Assembly (NCBI GenBank): GCA_027475525.1
Contig: JAMWFC010000011.1
Coordinates: 63,183 to 127,182, forward strand
Direction of reading: 5' to 3'
From: Macrolepiota albuminosa
Lineage: Eukaryota > Basidiomycota > Agaricomycetes > Agaricales > Agaricaceae
DNA: 64,000 bases
Positions 34,334 through 43,476 of this stretch are shown here, piece by piece. Below the pieces are notes generated by a model that was not told the origin of the DNA, made no database searches, and saw only the letters and a program-made list of their open reading frames with translations. How positions within the stretch are numbered: position 1 is the stretch's first letter; each line of letters begins with the position of its first letter. Both the position numbers and the translations under genes were made by a program.

Positions 34334-37300
34334 TTGGCTACCCTGCCAAAACTCGATCCGAACCCGCCACCCTTTAAGCCTACAGGACGATTTACAGAAG
34401 AACGAAAGGCGCTATTTCTTAGCGCCCACGATACCGGCTTCCTCTCGACGGAGGAGATGAACGTACTAGTCGACATCATGCAAAAACAGAATGAGGCTTT
34501 TGCATGGGAGGACTCAGAACGCGGTAAACTTAGAACTGACTTCTTTCCACCAGTGGTCATCCCAACCATACCGCACGTACCCTGGACTGAACATAACCGA
34601 CCCATACCCCCGGGCATCGAAGCCGAAGTCTGCCAAATTATTCGCTCCAAGATAGCGGCAGGTGTATACGAGCCTTCTAATTCGGCCTACCGCTCGAGGT
34701 GGTTCTGCGTACTAAAGAAAAACGGGAAGCTACGTATAGTTCACAGCCTAGAACCGCTAAACAAAGTCACCATTCGTCATTCAGGGGTACCGCCATTTCC
34801 CGATCACGTCGCTGAATCTTTCGCGGGACGAATATGTGGCGCTACCCTGGATTTGTACGTAGGCTACGACGAGCGCTTAATCCATCCTTCCTCTCGCGAC
34901 TTGACGACATTCCAAACACCGTTTGGGGCGCTACGACTAGTCACACTTCCTATGGGATGGACAAACTCGGTACCGATATTTCACGACGATATTACGTTTA
35001 TCCTACAGCCCGAAATACCCCACCATGTGCTCAGTTTCATAGACGACGTAGGAGTTAAAGGCCCGAAGGATTGGCGATTGGTGGATGGCAAGCCCGAAGT
35101 TCACCCGGATAACCCTAATATTCGCATGGCGCTATGGGAATTCTTTCAACTGGTTAACCGAGTACTTCAGCGCATGAAGTATAGTGGCGGGACGTTTTCA
35201 GGGCACAAGCTCGTTCTTTGCGCACCGCAGTTTAAAATTTTGGGGCACGTTTGCACGCCAGAAGGCAGGATTCCAGAAAAGAGCCGATTAGCGCTGTTGG
35301 AGAAGTGGGGGGTCTGTCATAACCTCTCGGAAGTTCGCGCGTTCTTGGGCACTGTAGGGGTGCTGCGCATGTTCATACACCATTTTTCTCATCGCGCAAA
35401 CGCCCTTAATCGCCTAACCCGTTCAGGGGTCCCCTTCGAATTCGGACCCGATCAAATCAATGCCCAGAAGGACTTAGTAAAGGCGCTACAGGAAGCGCAA
35501 CCATTGGTACCCATTGACTATACTACCGCCGATCCCGTTATACTTGCTGTTGACACATCATATATCGCCGTTGGCTTCTTCTTGTGCCAGTGTGATAGCG
35601 CGAACCGAAAAATCAGGCGCTACAATCGTTTCGGATCGATTACCCTTAACGACCGAGAATCGCGCTACAGTCAGCCCAAGCTCGAGTTATATGGCTTGTT
35701 TCGATCGTTTCAGGCGCTGCGCATGTACCTCATTGGGGTACGAAATCTGATTGTCGAGGTCGACGCGCGTTACATCAAGGGAATGCTCCAGAACCCTGAT
35801 ATTCAGCCGTCGGCCAGTATGAACCGCTGGGTAGTAGCGATATTAATGTTTCACTTCGAGTTAGTACACGTCAGAAGTGCATTCCACGGGCCGGACGGAT
35901 TATCTAGGCGACCCAGACAACCGGAAGATGAAGCGCTAGACGATAGCGACAACGATGTATTTGACGACTGGATCGATCGATTGCATGGTTTCGTGCATAT
36001 CATTCAGCTGCCTATTCCGGCGCTTCGCGAAGACCAACCAGTTTCAAATTGGCTTCACCCTATTGTTCCGTACCAGCCCCGACCATATCAGGCATCATCA
36101 ACTTTTTACACGGCCAGTATCTATAACGTCGCTAAGCCATCTAACGATCTAAAGATAGTTGAGGAACCAAGACCCTTGCGGGAAGACAGTCATAACTTAC
36201 CATATTCGGCGGTACCTCGAAGCGCCAAAGCTAAGTCAGAAGATCAGCGAGTTGGCCAGGTTAGGAAGTGGCTACAGGATTTGCGACGACCATCAGACCT
36301 TTCGGATACGGAATACGCCACCTTCATTCGATACGCGACGACCTTCTTTATAGTGGAAAACCGACTTTGGCGACGAAATAGAGATGGCGCCCACAAGCTA
36401 GTAATTAAACCGGACAATCGAATTAGAGTTCTACGCGCTATGCACGATGACTTGGGACACCGTGGACTTTACGCAACCAGAGCGAACCTTTTGGAGCGCT
36501 TTTGGTGGCCTCAAGTTAGCGCCGATATTGCGTGGTATATTCGCACTTGTCATCTCTGTCAAATCCAGCAGACACGTCAGGTTCTTATTCCCCCAACAGT
36601 AGCGACCCCAGCGCCGCTATTTGGAAAAATATATGTCGACACCATGCACATGCCCAAGTCAGGGCGCTACAAGTATATCATTCAAGGAAGGTGTTCCTTG
36701 GTACATTGGCCGGAGTTCCGTATGCTCCAACGGGAAAATACAGACGCTATAGCTAAGTGGCTCTTTGAGGACGTTATCTGCAGATGGGGAGCCCTTCACG
36801 AGATCGTCACAGACAATGGAGCGCCAATAGTTAAGGCGCTCACTTATCTTGCCAAGAAGTACAACATTCAACACATACGGGTTTCTGGTTACAACAAGCG
36901 CGCCAACGGAATCGTAGAAAGGCCTCATTTCGACGTTCGACAGGCGCTATTTAAGGCGGTCGATGGTGACGAAAGTCGCTGGAGCGAAGCGACTTATTCG
37001 GTCTTCTGGTCGGAGAGGGTTACCGTACGAAAAAGGATGGGTTGTTCACCCTACTACGCGGCGACAGGCACCCATCCACTCCTCCCGGCCGACATAGTGG
37101 AAGCTACTTACTTACAGCCACCCCCGAATTCGATACTATCTTCCACCGACATGATTGCTAGGCGCGCTATAGACTTACAGCGACGCATGGAGGATCTCGA
37201 GCGCTTACACGAAGTAGTATTTCAAACTAGACGACAAGCTGCGCTACGATTTGAAAGCGAGCATAGCGCCACGATTAGAGACTACAACTTCACCTCTGGC

Positions 37301-37606
37301 GCCCTCGTACTAATGCGCAACTCAAAGATCGAAGTTACCCATAACAAAAAGATGCGACCTCGGTATCTGGGACCCCTAATAGTGGTTTCCCGCAATAGGG
37401 GAGGCGCCTATGTACTCTGCGAGTTGGACGGCTCAGTTTTGCATCGACCAGTAGCGGCGTTTCGACTCATCCCCTACTTAGCGCGGGAACACATTCCCTT
37501 ACCTTCGTCGGCGCTGGACATTGACACGGCTAAGCTACGAGAACTGGAAGAAACGGAGTTAGTGGATGATGACGAGACCCCTGTTGAAGACGACGAAGAA
37601 CAGTAA
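34334..37606 (+). CDS. pol polyprotein (reverse transcriptase, RNase H, integrase) of the inner gypsy
   Basis: 1090 codons, open throughout. The frame is already open before 34334 and has no clear own ATG, so it is likely made by frameshift. The reverse transcriptase active-site motif is SFIDDVGVKG (residue ~235; IDD in place of the usual LDD/VDD). RNase H begins at VILAVDTSYIAVGF (~400). The integrase has an HHCC zinc site (HDDLGHRG..., CHLCQIQQ; ~700-740), Asp in IYVDTMHM (~768), Asp in VTDNGAP (~824) and Glu in GIVERP (~859), then a GPY/F-like module (PRYLGPLIVV). No chromodomain is seen at the C-terminus. The enzyme looks intact, in line with a recent insertion. Confidence 0.9.
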   Translation: MATLPKLDPNPPPFKPTGRFTEERKALFLSAHDTGFLSTEEMNVLVDIMQKQNEAFAWEDSERGKLRTDFFPPVVIPTIPHVPWTEHNRPIPPGIEAEVCQIIRSKIAAGVYEPSNSAYRSRWFCVLKKNGKLRIVHSLEPLNKVTIRHSGVPPFPDHVAESFAGRICGATLDLYVGYDERLIHPSSRDLTTFQTPFGALRLVTLPMGWTNSVPIFHDDITFILQPEIPHHVLSFIDDVGVKGPKDWRLVDGKPEVHPDNPNIRMALWEFFQLVNRVLQRMKYSGGTFSGHKLVLCAPQFKILGHVCTPEGRIPEKSRLALLEKWGVCHNLSEVRAFLGTVGVLRMFIHHFSHRANALNRLTRSGVPFEFGPDQINAQKDLVKALQEAQPLVPIDYTTADPVILAVDTSYIAVGFFLCQCDSANRKIRRYNRFGSITLNDRESRYSQPKLELYGLFRSFQALRMYLIGVRNLIVEVDARYIKGMLQNPDIQPSASMNRWVVAILMFHFELVHVRSAFHGPDGLSRRPRQPEDEALDDSDNDVFDDWIDRLHGFVHIIQLPIPALREDQPVSNWLHPIVPYQPRPYQASSTFYTASIYNVAKPSNDLKIVEEPRPLREDSHNLPYSAVPRSAKAKSEDQRVGQVRKWLQDLRRPSDLSDTEYATFIRYATTFFIVENRLWRRNRDGAHKLVIKPDNRIRVLRAMHDDLGHRGLYATRANLLERFWWPQVSADIAWYIRTCHLCQIQQTRQVLIPPTVATPAPLFGKIYVDTMHMPKSGRYKYIIQGRCSLVHWPEFRMLQRENTDAIAKWLFEDVICRWGALHEIVTDNGAPIVKALTYLAKKYNIQHIRVSGYNKRANGIVERPHFDVRQALFKAVDGDESRWSEATYSVFWSERVTVRKRMGCSPYYAATGTHPLLPADIVEATYLQPPPNSILSSTDMIARRAIDLQRRMEDLERLHEVVFQTRRQAALRFESEHSATIRDYNFTSGALVLMRNSKIEVTHNKKMRPRYLGPLIVVSRNRGGAYVLCELDGSVLHRPVAAFRLIPYLAREHIPLPSSALDIDTAKLRELEETELVDDDETPVEDDEEQ

Positions 37607-37753
37607 AGGAAGGCGAAGGACGAGGCGCTAGGTGTTAGCGCCCCCGTTAAGTAAACTTAGGTCATGTCTCCCTTTCGGAAGGTATGTTGGACGACATAAA
37701 TAGCTATGGTACAGGCGAGAACACAAGATCAACTACGGTTACTACGTTACGAG
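37607..37753. other. short spacer after pol
   Basis: Between the pol stop and the end of the antisense genes. Presumably the convergent 3' ends of sense and antisense transcripts meet here. Confidence 0.4.
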
Positions 37754-38472
37754 CTACGCTGAAGAAGACCGGCGACGAGAACCTCGGACCCGCTCCCTGG
37801 GCCGCCTAAAGGAGGGAGGATCGCCTGTAGGAGGAAGAGGGGCGCCTGGTGTAGGCACCGGAGTGTTCGAAGGCGGCGCGTTGTGAAATACGGCGGGAGG
37901 AATGCAGGATGAAGGTACGGGAGCGCTAGGAGTTGGCGCAGGAGGAGCGCCTGGAGGAGGGGCAGCGAGTTCGGGGGAAAGGTCCCACTCCTCGTAGGAG
38001 GGCTGAAGCGAAGGCGGGAAAGGAAAGACCACGCGGTCGAGGACTGCCCTACGGGCACGGGACTCAACCAGGAGCGGAAGGGGAAGCCATGAAAGGCTCT
38101 TGGCAACGGCATGGAATTAGCAACCCAAGGTCAAAAGGAAAGAACTATGGACTAACCAAACTACCGGTCTCCCGAAGAAGGCTTGCCAAACTTGCTGCGC
38201 TAGGCGTAATAGTCGACTGCGAACACATGAGCAACGAACAAGATACGCGCTAACAGGAGGCGAACCGTGACCAGAGACTCATCCTGGTCTATCATCCATT
38301 CGGTGGAAACGTCCAACAGGATACGATATCGGCGCACCAGGGTCATGGTATTTCCGTTTTCATGAGGGAAGCCCCCCGTAGGCATAATAGCCAGGAAATG
38401 TTCAATACGATCCAAGATCGCGGGGCGGTAAGGAAGTTCCGGATCTGGGAGAAGTATGGAGGGTGCTTGCAT
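37754..38472 (-). CDS. antisense gene 3 of the inner gypsy (exon structure partly unresolved)
   Basis: First exon from ATG 38472 (MQAPSILLPDPELPYRP) to about 38272, ending ...DQDESL before GTCACG. The last part (about 38110-37754) reads VESRARRAVLDRVVFPFPPS, then a Pro/Ala/Ser-rich tail ending RRRSSSA-stop. One or two introns must lie between (38270-38110), but I could not find a phase-consistent set. The first exon resembles that of antisense gene 2 (pattern FLxxxPTGxxP, then Leu/Arg-rich helix), suggesting two related small genes in tandem. Function unknown. Confidence 0.4.
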
Positions 38473-38713
38473 GACAAAATACTAACGAACTTAAGGGCGG
38501 CAGAGCCCATAAAATATCTCTAGCTACTTGCAGGGTCGCAGCGACTTAGGAACTTTTACATGGGCGAAACAATCACGAGGGGAGGGGGCGACAACAACGA
38601 TGCAATTAATATACGACGACATTGGAAATCAAGAATCTAAAATCTGTCAGTTCTGTGGCGCTACGGAGAAGGGAAGATCACCTTACATAAACGACATGGG
38701 AGGCGGAAGCAAA

Positions 38714-39226
38714 TCAAGGAGCGGGCAACAGGAGGAGACGCGCCCCGTCAGAGGGGCCACGAAAGAGGCGACCACCGGTAGAAGAACGAGGAGACTGGTG
38801 AAGAAGGCGCGGTTAGACAGGAAAAGAAAGGAGTAACGGGGTAAGGACAGACGGACCAGATAGTGGCTTTCTTCCAGCAGCAGCTCAAGACGCTCTCGCG
38901 TGGAGGTGGGAGGAATTTGCTTTAATTAGCGACTGTCAGCAAAGAAGAGGGCGAAAAAGGCAGGAGCGCACCTGAAAAATGCGACTCCAGGCCTTCTCCA
39001 TACCGAACTGCATCAGAGGTTTGCTATCCGACCAGATCTCACAGGCCGCACGCAGCAACTGGCAGCGACGACTTAATTCGAGGACGCCATCGTCCAGTTC
39101 TGGCACGCTGCCAGTAGGATAGTGGTGAAGAAAAGAGGTGACACGCTCTAGGAAAGTGGGAGGGTCCATCATGACGTGAGCACGATCACAGCGGGGAGTC
39201 CACACCAGGCCGGTCGGGCTGGTCAT
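38714..39226 (-). CDS. antisense gene 2 of the inner gypsy, small protein
   Basis: Exon 1 39226-38972 (85 codons, phase 0) ends IFQ before GTGCGC; exon 2 starts at 38919 after CTAATTAAAG with QIPPTSTRERLELLLEES. A third exon is likely after an intron GTCCGT...CACCAG, ending ...LLLLPAP-stop at 38714. The product would be ~130 aa: one helical domain (FLERVTSFLHHYPTGSVP...) similar to exon 1 of antisense gene 3, plus a short tail. It has no recognisable function. Confidence 0.45.
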
Positions 39227-39748
39227 CGCGAAGACTGATGAGATCCAGTTGATGCATATGCAATTTATAGGACACGGCTAGAGTTAGAACGGCGACAGCG
39301 TGGGAGGACGTTTCACAAAGAACGAGGACCCTGACGAAGATACTAGCCAATGAGAGGCGCTTGACTCATGGTTGGATCGCGCAGAAAGGAAATCGCCATT
39401 CTAGACCTAGCGCTTATGCTCACCATCACCGAATAGCCACAAAGCGATCACTGGTTTTCTATTTCTTTATACGCGTTACTTCTTACATGGATCCGCTTAT
39501 TTATTTACAGACAGTTCCTATTTTCTACTTAGGCTGGCGCGGTAATGGCTATTGGGCCGCGCCGGCAACAGGGGTTTTTGCGCCATGATGATCTACTGAG
39601 CGTTTCCCCTTTTTACTTATTTTCTTTTGATTACTTACAAACTGACGATTTGAAGCCAAGGGAAGCGTTTATTATAGGATCACATACTACAAAGTTCGTA
39701 TCAAAAAGACTAAGTCCATAAAAGTTTAAAAGCGCTAAGGGTCGGCAA

Positions 39749-42262
39749 CTACGGATCATACTCGGGAAGGGCGGGATCGCCCAAAGGAAGCAAGTCCCCG
39801 TCCTGGATCGAGTTACTCGCTTGCCACTCAAGCGCAGCTGTAATATCGTCATGAAGCTCGAGAAGGAGGCGTTCGCGACGAGCTAAGGTGGAAACACGAG
39901 GACGCAGGTTGGCAAGTTCGCGACCAACGGCTTCGGTCGCATCCTCGATATGGCGGAGTTGCTGGCGAAGGTCGGCAGAAGGGCGGAGAGGGGTAACAGG
40001 ATAGGAGAACTCGTCCCCGAGCCAAGGGAAGGCGTCACCAGAAACTCGCATGGCGGGAGGGGGAGTCCAAAAGGGATCGAACTTATGGAAGGTTAGAAAA
40101 GGGGAGAAATGGGGGAACAAACAAAAACGGACGTACCCGGACAGTTACAGGCGCACGGGGTGTCCACTCATGGCGCTCGTCGCCGGGGGACATAGCTCTG
40201 GCGGAAGAAAGATGGATGCCGTAGGGAGGCAAGTATCTCCAGCGGCGATGACGCTCACCTTCCGGCACCAGGGTTCCTTCGGATTCCGGCGCCGCAGAAG
40301 TCTCGCGACTACTAGGAAAAGAAGAGGAGCTGTGGGGAGGAGTAAGGGACGGAGTAATAGGGAGAGCCACCGGAGTGTCGCTAGCCGCAACCGACTCGGG
40401 GGCAGGGGTAGCGCCAGCGTCAGACATAACGACATCTTCGGCAGCAGGGATAGCCACGACGACGGGAACCGGAGTGGGGGACCTATCAGTCAAGAAGTTA
40501 GCACGCGGAGAGAAGAGGAGTTAGGGAAATGCGTACTGGTTACCACTGGGGTCACTCTGACGAGGGTTAGCGGCGATAGGGGGAGTAAGGCGAAGCAGGA
40601 GAGCGCGTACCGCCAACAGCGCATCGGCATCAACAACGGGCTCAGCTTCATCATCATCCTCTCCCTCGGCATCCCTCTCAGTGCCTTCCCCCTCATCCGT
40701 AGAAGACTCGGTCGAAGACAAAACCACAGGCGTAGCGGGCGCTAGCTCGCGGCGCTTACCAGGGCTCTTGCCAGGCGACGCGACAACAGGCTTACGCTTC
40801 GAAAGGACGGGACGACGAGGAGAGCGAGCAAAAGGTGCCGCCACGGTAGTACCATCCTGAGTAGTCGGCAGCGCCAGGCTGGCTGCGCTGATTACCGTGG
40901 GTTGGTGAGTAGCCGCCAAATCACGTTGCTGCAGCACGAAGTCCCGGGCGTTACGAACCAACACTGCGCGCTCATAGTTCCTTTGCATAATGGCGTCCCT
41001 ACCACGTTCACGAGTACGAATCCCGTTGAAAGCGCAGCCTCGTTTCAACGCATCGCACCGATAGCAAGGCAGAGACGCGGTAGGAAACCAGCAGCCCTCA
41101 GGGTCGTTCTCAGACCAACACTTGTCACACTAAGAAAGAACTTAGCGACGGCATGAACCTCCAAAGGGGCAAAACAGTGCTTACCGCGCCAATCTTTGCC
41201 CTAAACGCGCGACGCTCCAAGGGCGCAACGGTAACCTTCTTCTTGCCGCCCAGCACTTGGACACCAGCCGGAACGCCGGTATCAATGACGGTAGTATCAC
41301 GGCGAAGGCGCAAAAGGTCGCGAAGCTCCGCGTCGGTGAACATGGTCTGGTTAGGCGCCTATCGACATTAACATTTAGGCGCTAAAGTCAAGCGACAACA
41401 AGCAAAGCACTTACGACATACAAAGGGGGAACACGAGCAGGGAGATTGATCTGGAAGGGGGAGAAGTCAGAAAAATGGAGTAAGGAAGATAGGAAAAGAA
41501 CGCACGGTACGTTTGGGAGGAGAACTAGCACGAGCAGGAGGCGCTCGTTCAATAACAATGGCGAAATTACGCGGAGGACCGTGAGAAGTTGGGCGCGTCG
41601 GGCCGGGTCGTGGCTCGCTACGAGAAACGGCAATACGTTTGATGGCCGAATGGGGAGGGGCAGTACGGACGGGAGAAGCAGCGCTTGGGGCAGGACGAGT
41701 GGAAGAAGCAGCGCCACGAAAAGGGCTGCCAAGAACAGAAGGAGGCGGAACAGAAGGAGGGGCGGTAGGAACGGAAGGGACAGTAGAGGCCGAGGGGGCA
41801 GTAGGAAGACTGGCGACGGTGGGAGACGTAGCAACCGACTATTCAAGGATTAACAGTGGAAAAAGGGGAGAGGAGAAGGAAGGACTTACTTCGCTAACCT
41901 CGGTGCTAGCCAACAACGCGTCGATCTCGTCAGATAGGGAAGGAGCCTAGTATGGGCGCTGAACCTTAGCGCCACAACGCCAAAATCAAACTTAGAAAAC
42001 TTACGAAAAGGTCCGCGAAAGGGCGCAACCAATCGGCACCCTCATACTCACGGTACCGGGCCACGCACCACTCGCGAACCTCGTCACCCCGCTCCCAGGA
42101 ACTGTCGGAGCCGCGGACCACGAGCCAGCGCCGATAGAGTTGCATAATACCAGGGACGGTTTGTGGCGCATCGGCGGGACCGACAGACTTAGCGCGATCA
42201 AATAAATAGGAGGCCTTAGCCAGGAAATTGCGGAGAGCAGAGGCGTCGAAAGAAGAGGACAT
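39749..42262 (-). CDS. antisense gene 1 of the inner gypsy: 8-exon gene with six-cysteine cluster
   Basis: Exons on the minus strand: 42262-42005, 41946-41890, 41838-41506, 41450-41415, 41346-41185, 41129-40537, 40482-40137, 40081-39749; every junction has GT-AG and correct phase, giving 705 aa with no stop. The N-terminus is helical (SALRNFLAKASYLF...), followed by a Pro/Ser linker, a segment starting FTDAELRDLLRLRR, then at the start of exon 6 a cluster CDKC...C...CYRCDALKRGC with spacing C-X2-C-X8-C-X8-C-X2-C-X6-C, close to but not the classic Zn2Cys6 spacing, then acidic Ser-rich sequence and a C-terminal coiled segment (LRQQLRHIEDATEAVGREL). A zinc-binding, possibly DNA-binding protein is inferred. 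It runs opposite to gag-pol inside the element, with its promoter next to the 3' LTR. Confidence 0.75.
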
Positions 42263-42400
42263 ACTGGAAAGATGGGAAGGAAAACACGGGGAGGTGAAGT
42301 ACGGAAAACGACTTTTTATAAGGCGCCGGCGGCATTATACGGACCGTAGCGCAGTCAAATTAACGACGGCGTTTGACTGAGGACAGTCAATTTTTCAGTT

Positions 42401-42409
42401 GGGGGGAGA
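42401..42409 (+). other. polypurine tract of the inner gypsy
   Basis: GGGGGGAGA directly precedes the 3' LTR (TGATAGG at 42410). Confidence 0.75.
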
Positions 42410-43452
42410 TGATAGGCTTCTACTCGGACTGAGCGCATCAAGGGACATTATAGGCCGACCAACACTTGACACGCTAAAGGCTCTAGCGACCAGCCTTGGG
42501 TACAGAGCAGCCCTAGCGCGGGCGCTCTATGGCAAGACTTATCCATTCATCTCAATCACCCGTATCAGCCCCTCAGCGCACTCCACTCAGTTACTTTGAA
42601 GACCAAGAAGACTCAGGACTCATAGCGCTAGCATAACGGCGGGAGGTGACTCTGACCAAACCCCGATCAGTACTGGAAGGAGTTAGCAATTGGCGCTGTC
42701 AATCACCGAGGCACCTCAATCAGAAGTCTAAAAGAATCAATGACGACAAGACAGGATACACGCAGACCCGACATTTAAATTTATCAAAAGATGGTACAAT
42801 GTTTAGCGCCGGAATTAGCGCTCACGGCGTCTGTCGAGGATTCCCCGACCATACCCCGGGACAGCATGGCCAATTAAATTACATCAAAAAGTGAGCAAAC
42901 TCGTACCACTTCTAAGTAGTTTTAGAGTCGCCGTTGGTCGCCGTCACCCATGTGCTGCAGGTCGCCGTTGACAGGTGGCCGTTAGCTACAGTCACGAAGA
43001 GAGGCGCTAATTGGTAGCGCCGTCAATGGACTTATTTTGGAAATAATGTAGCGCATAGTATAAAAACTAGCTACTTGCCATGTATATAGCAACGAATCGT
43101 AACCTCTTGAGCACCCAGTTACACTTAGCGTTCAAATCGCGCTAGCGTTGCCTGACTTCGCCACCAAGTTCGGCGCTAGCTTCGTCTATCTCGTCTTCGT
43201 CGTTTACGGTGCCACCTACGGGCACACTACGCTGCGCTATTCGTTTCTTTCTCTATAACTTCTCCTAAACTACGACGCTTACCACTTGCTAGGTAGCACC
43301 CGAGGCGCTATCGTCTAGCGCATCACCCTATCACCTCTGCTCGAGCACACCGGGACCCTGCCGGGACTCCTCACAAACCCGTACGCCAGGCGCTGGAGAC
43401 GGCGTTGTACTGCGTATACGTCCAGCGCACCCAACCACAGTTGGCGTCATCA
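42410..43452 (+). repeat. 3' LTR of the inner gypsy
   Basis: 1043 bp, apparently identical to the 5' LTR; followed by the CCGT target duplication. Confidence 0.95.
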
Positions 43453-43476
43453 CCGTGATCGGCACTGCTGATCAAA

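Larger units (their letters stand above)
30212..43452 (+). mobile_element. 13.2-kb Ty3/gypsy retrotransposon (inner element) with antisense genes
   Basis: The LTRs at 30212-31254 and 42410-43452 are 1043 bp each, start TGATAGGC and end GTCATCA, and look identical on visual comparison. Flanks: CCGT at 30208-30211 and at 43453-43456, a 4-bp target duplication. A primer-binding site follows the 5' LTR, then gag-protease, pol, and a 4.8-kb region with antisense genes, then a G-rich polypurine tract. The identical LTRs indicate a very recent insertion, into the outer gypsy just downstream of its chromodomain. GCGC/GCGCT motifs are unusually frequent throughout. Confidence 0.95.

Noticed and set aside
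40050..40745. Plus-strand Arg/Gly-rich ORF of 231 codons in the inner gypsy
   Set aside because: Shadow of exons 6 to 8 of the antisense gene, which has consistent introns and a plausible protein.
37754..42262. Antisense block as part of the outer element or an independent host gene
   Set aside because: It lies between pol and the polypurine tract of the inner element, inside its identical LTRs and target duplication.
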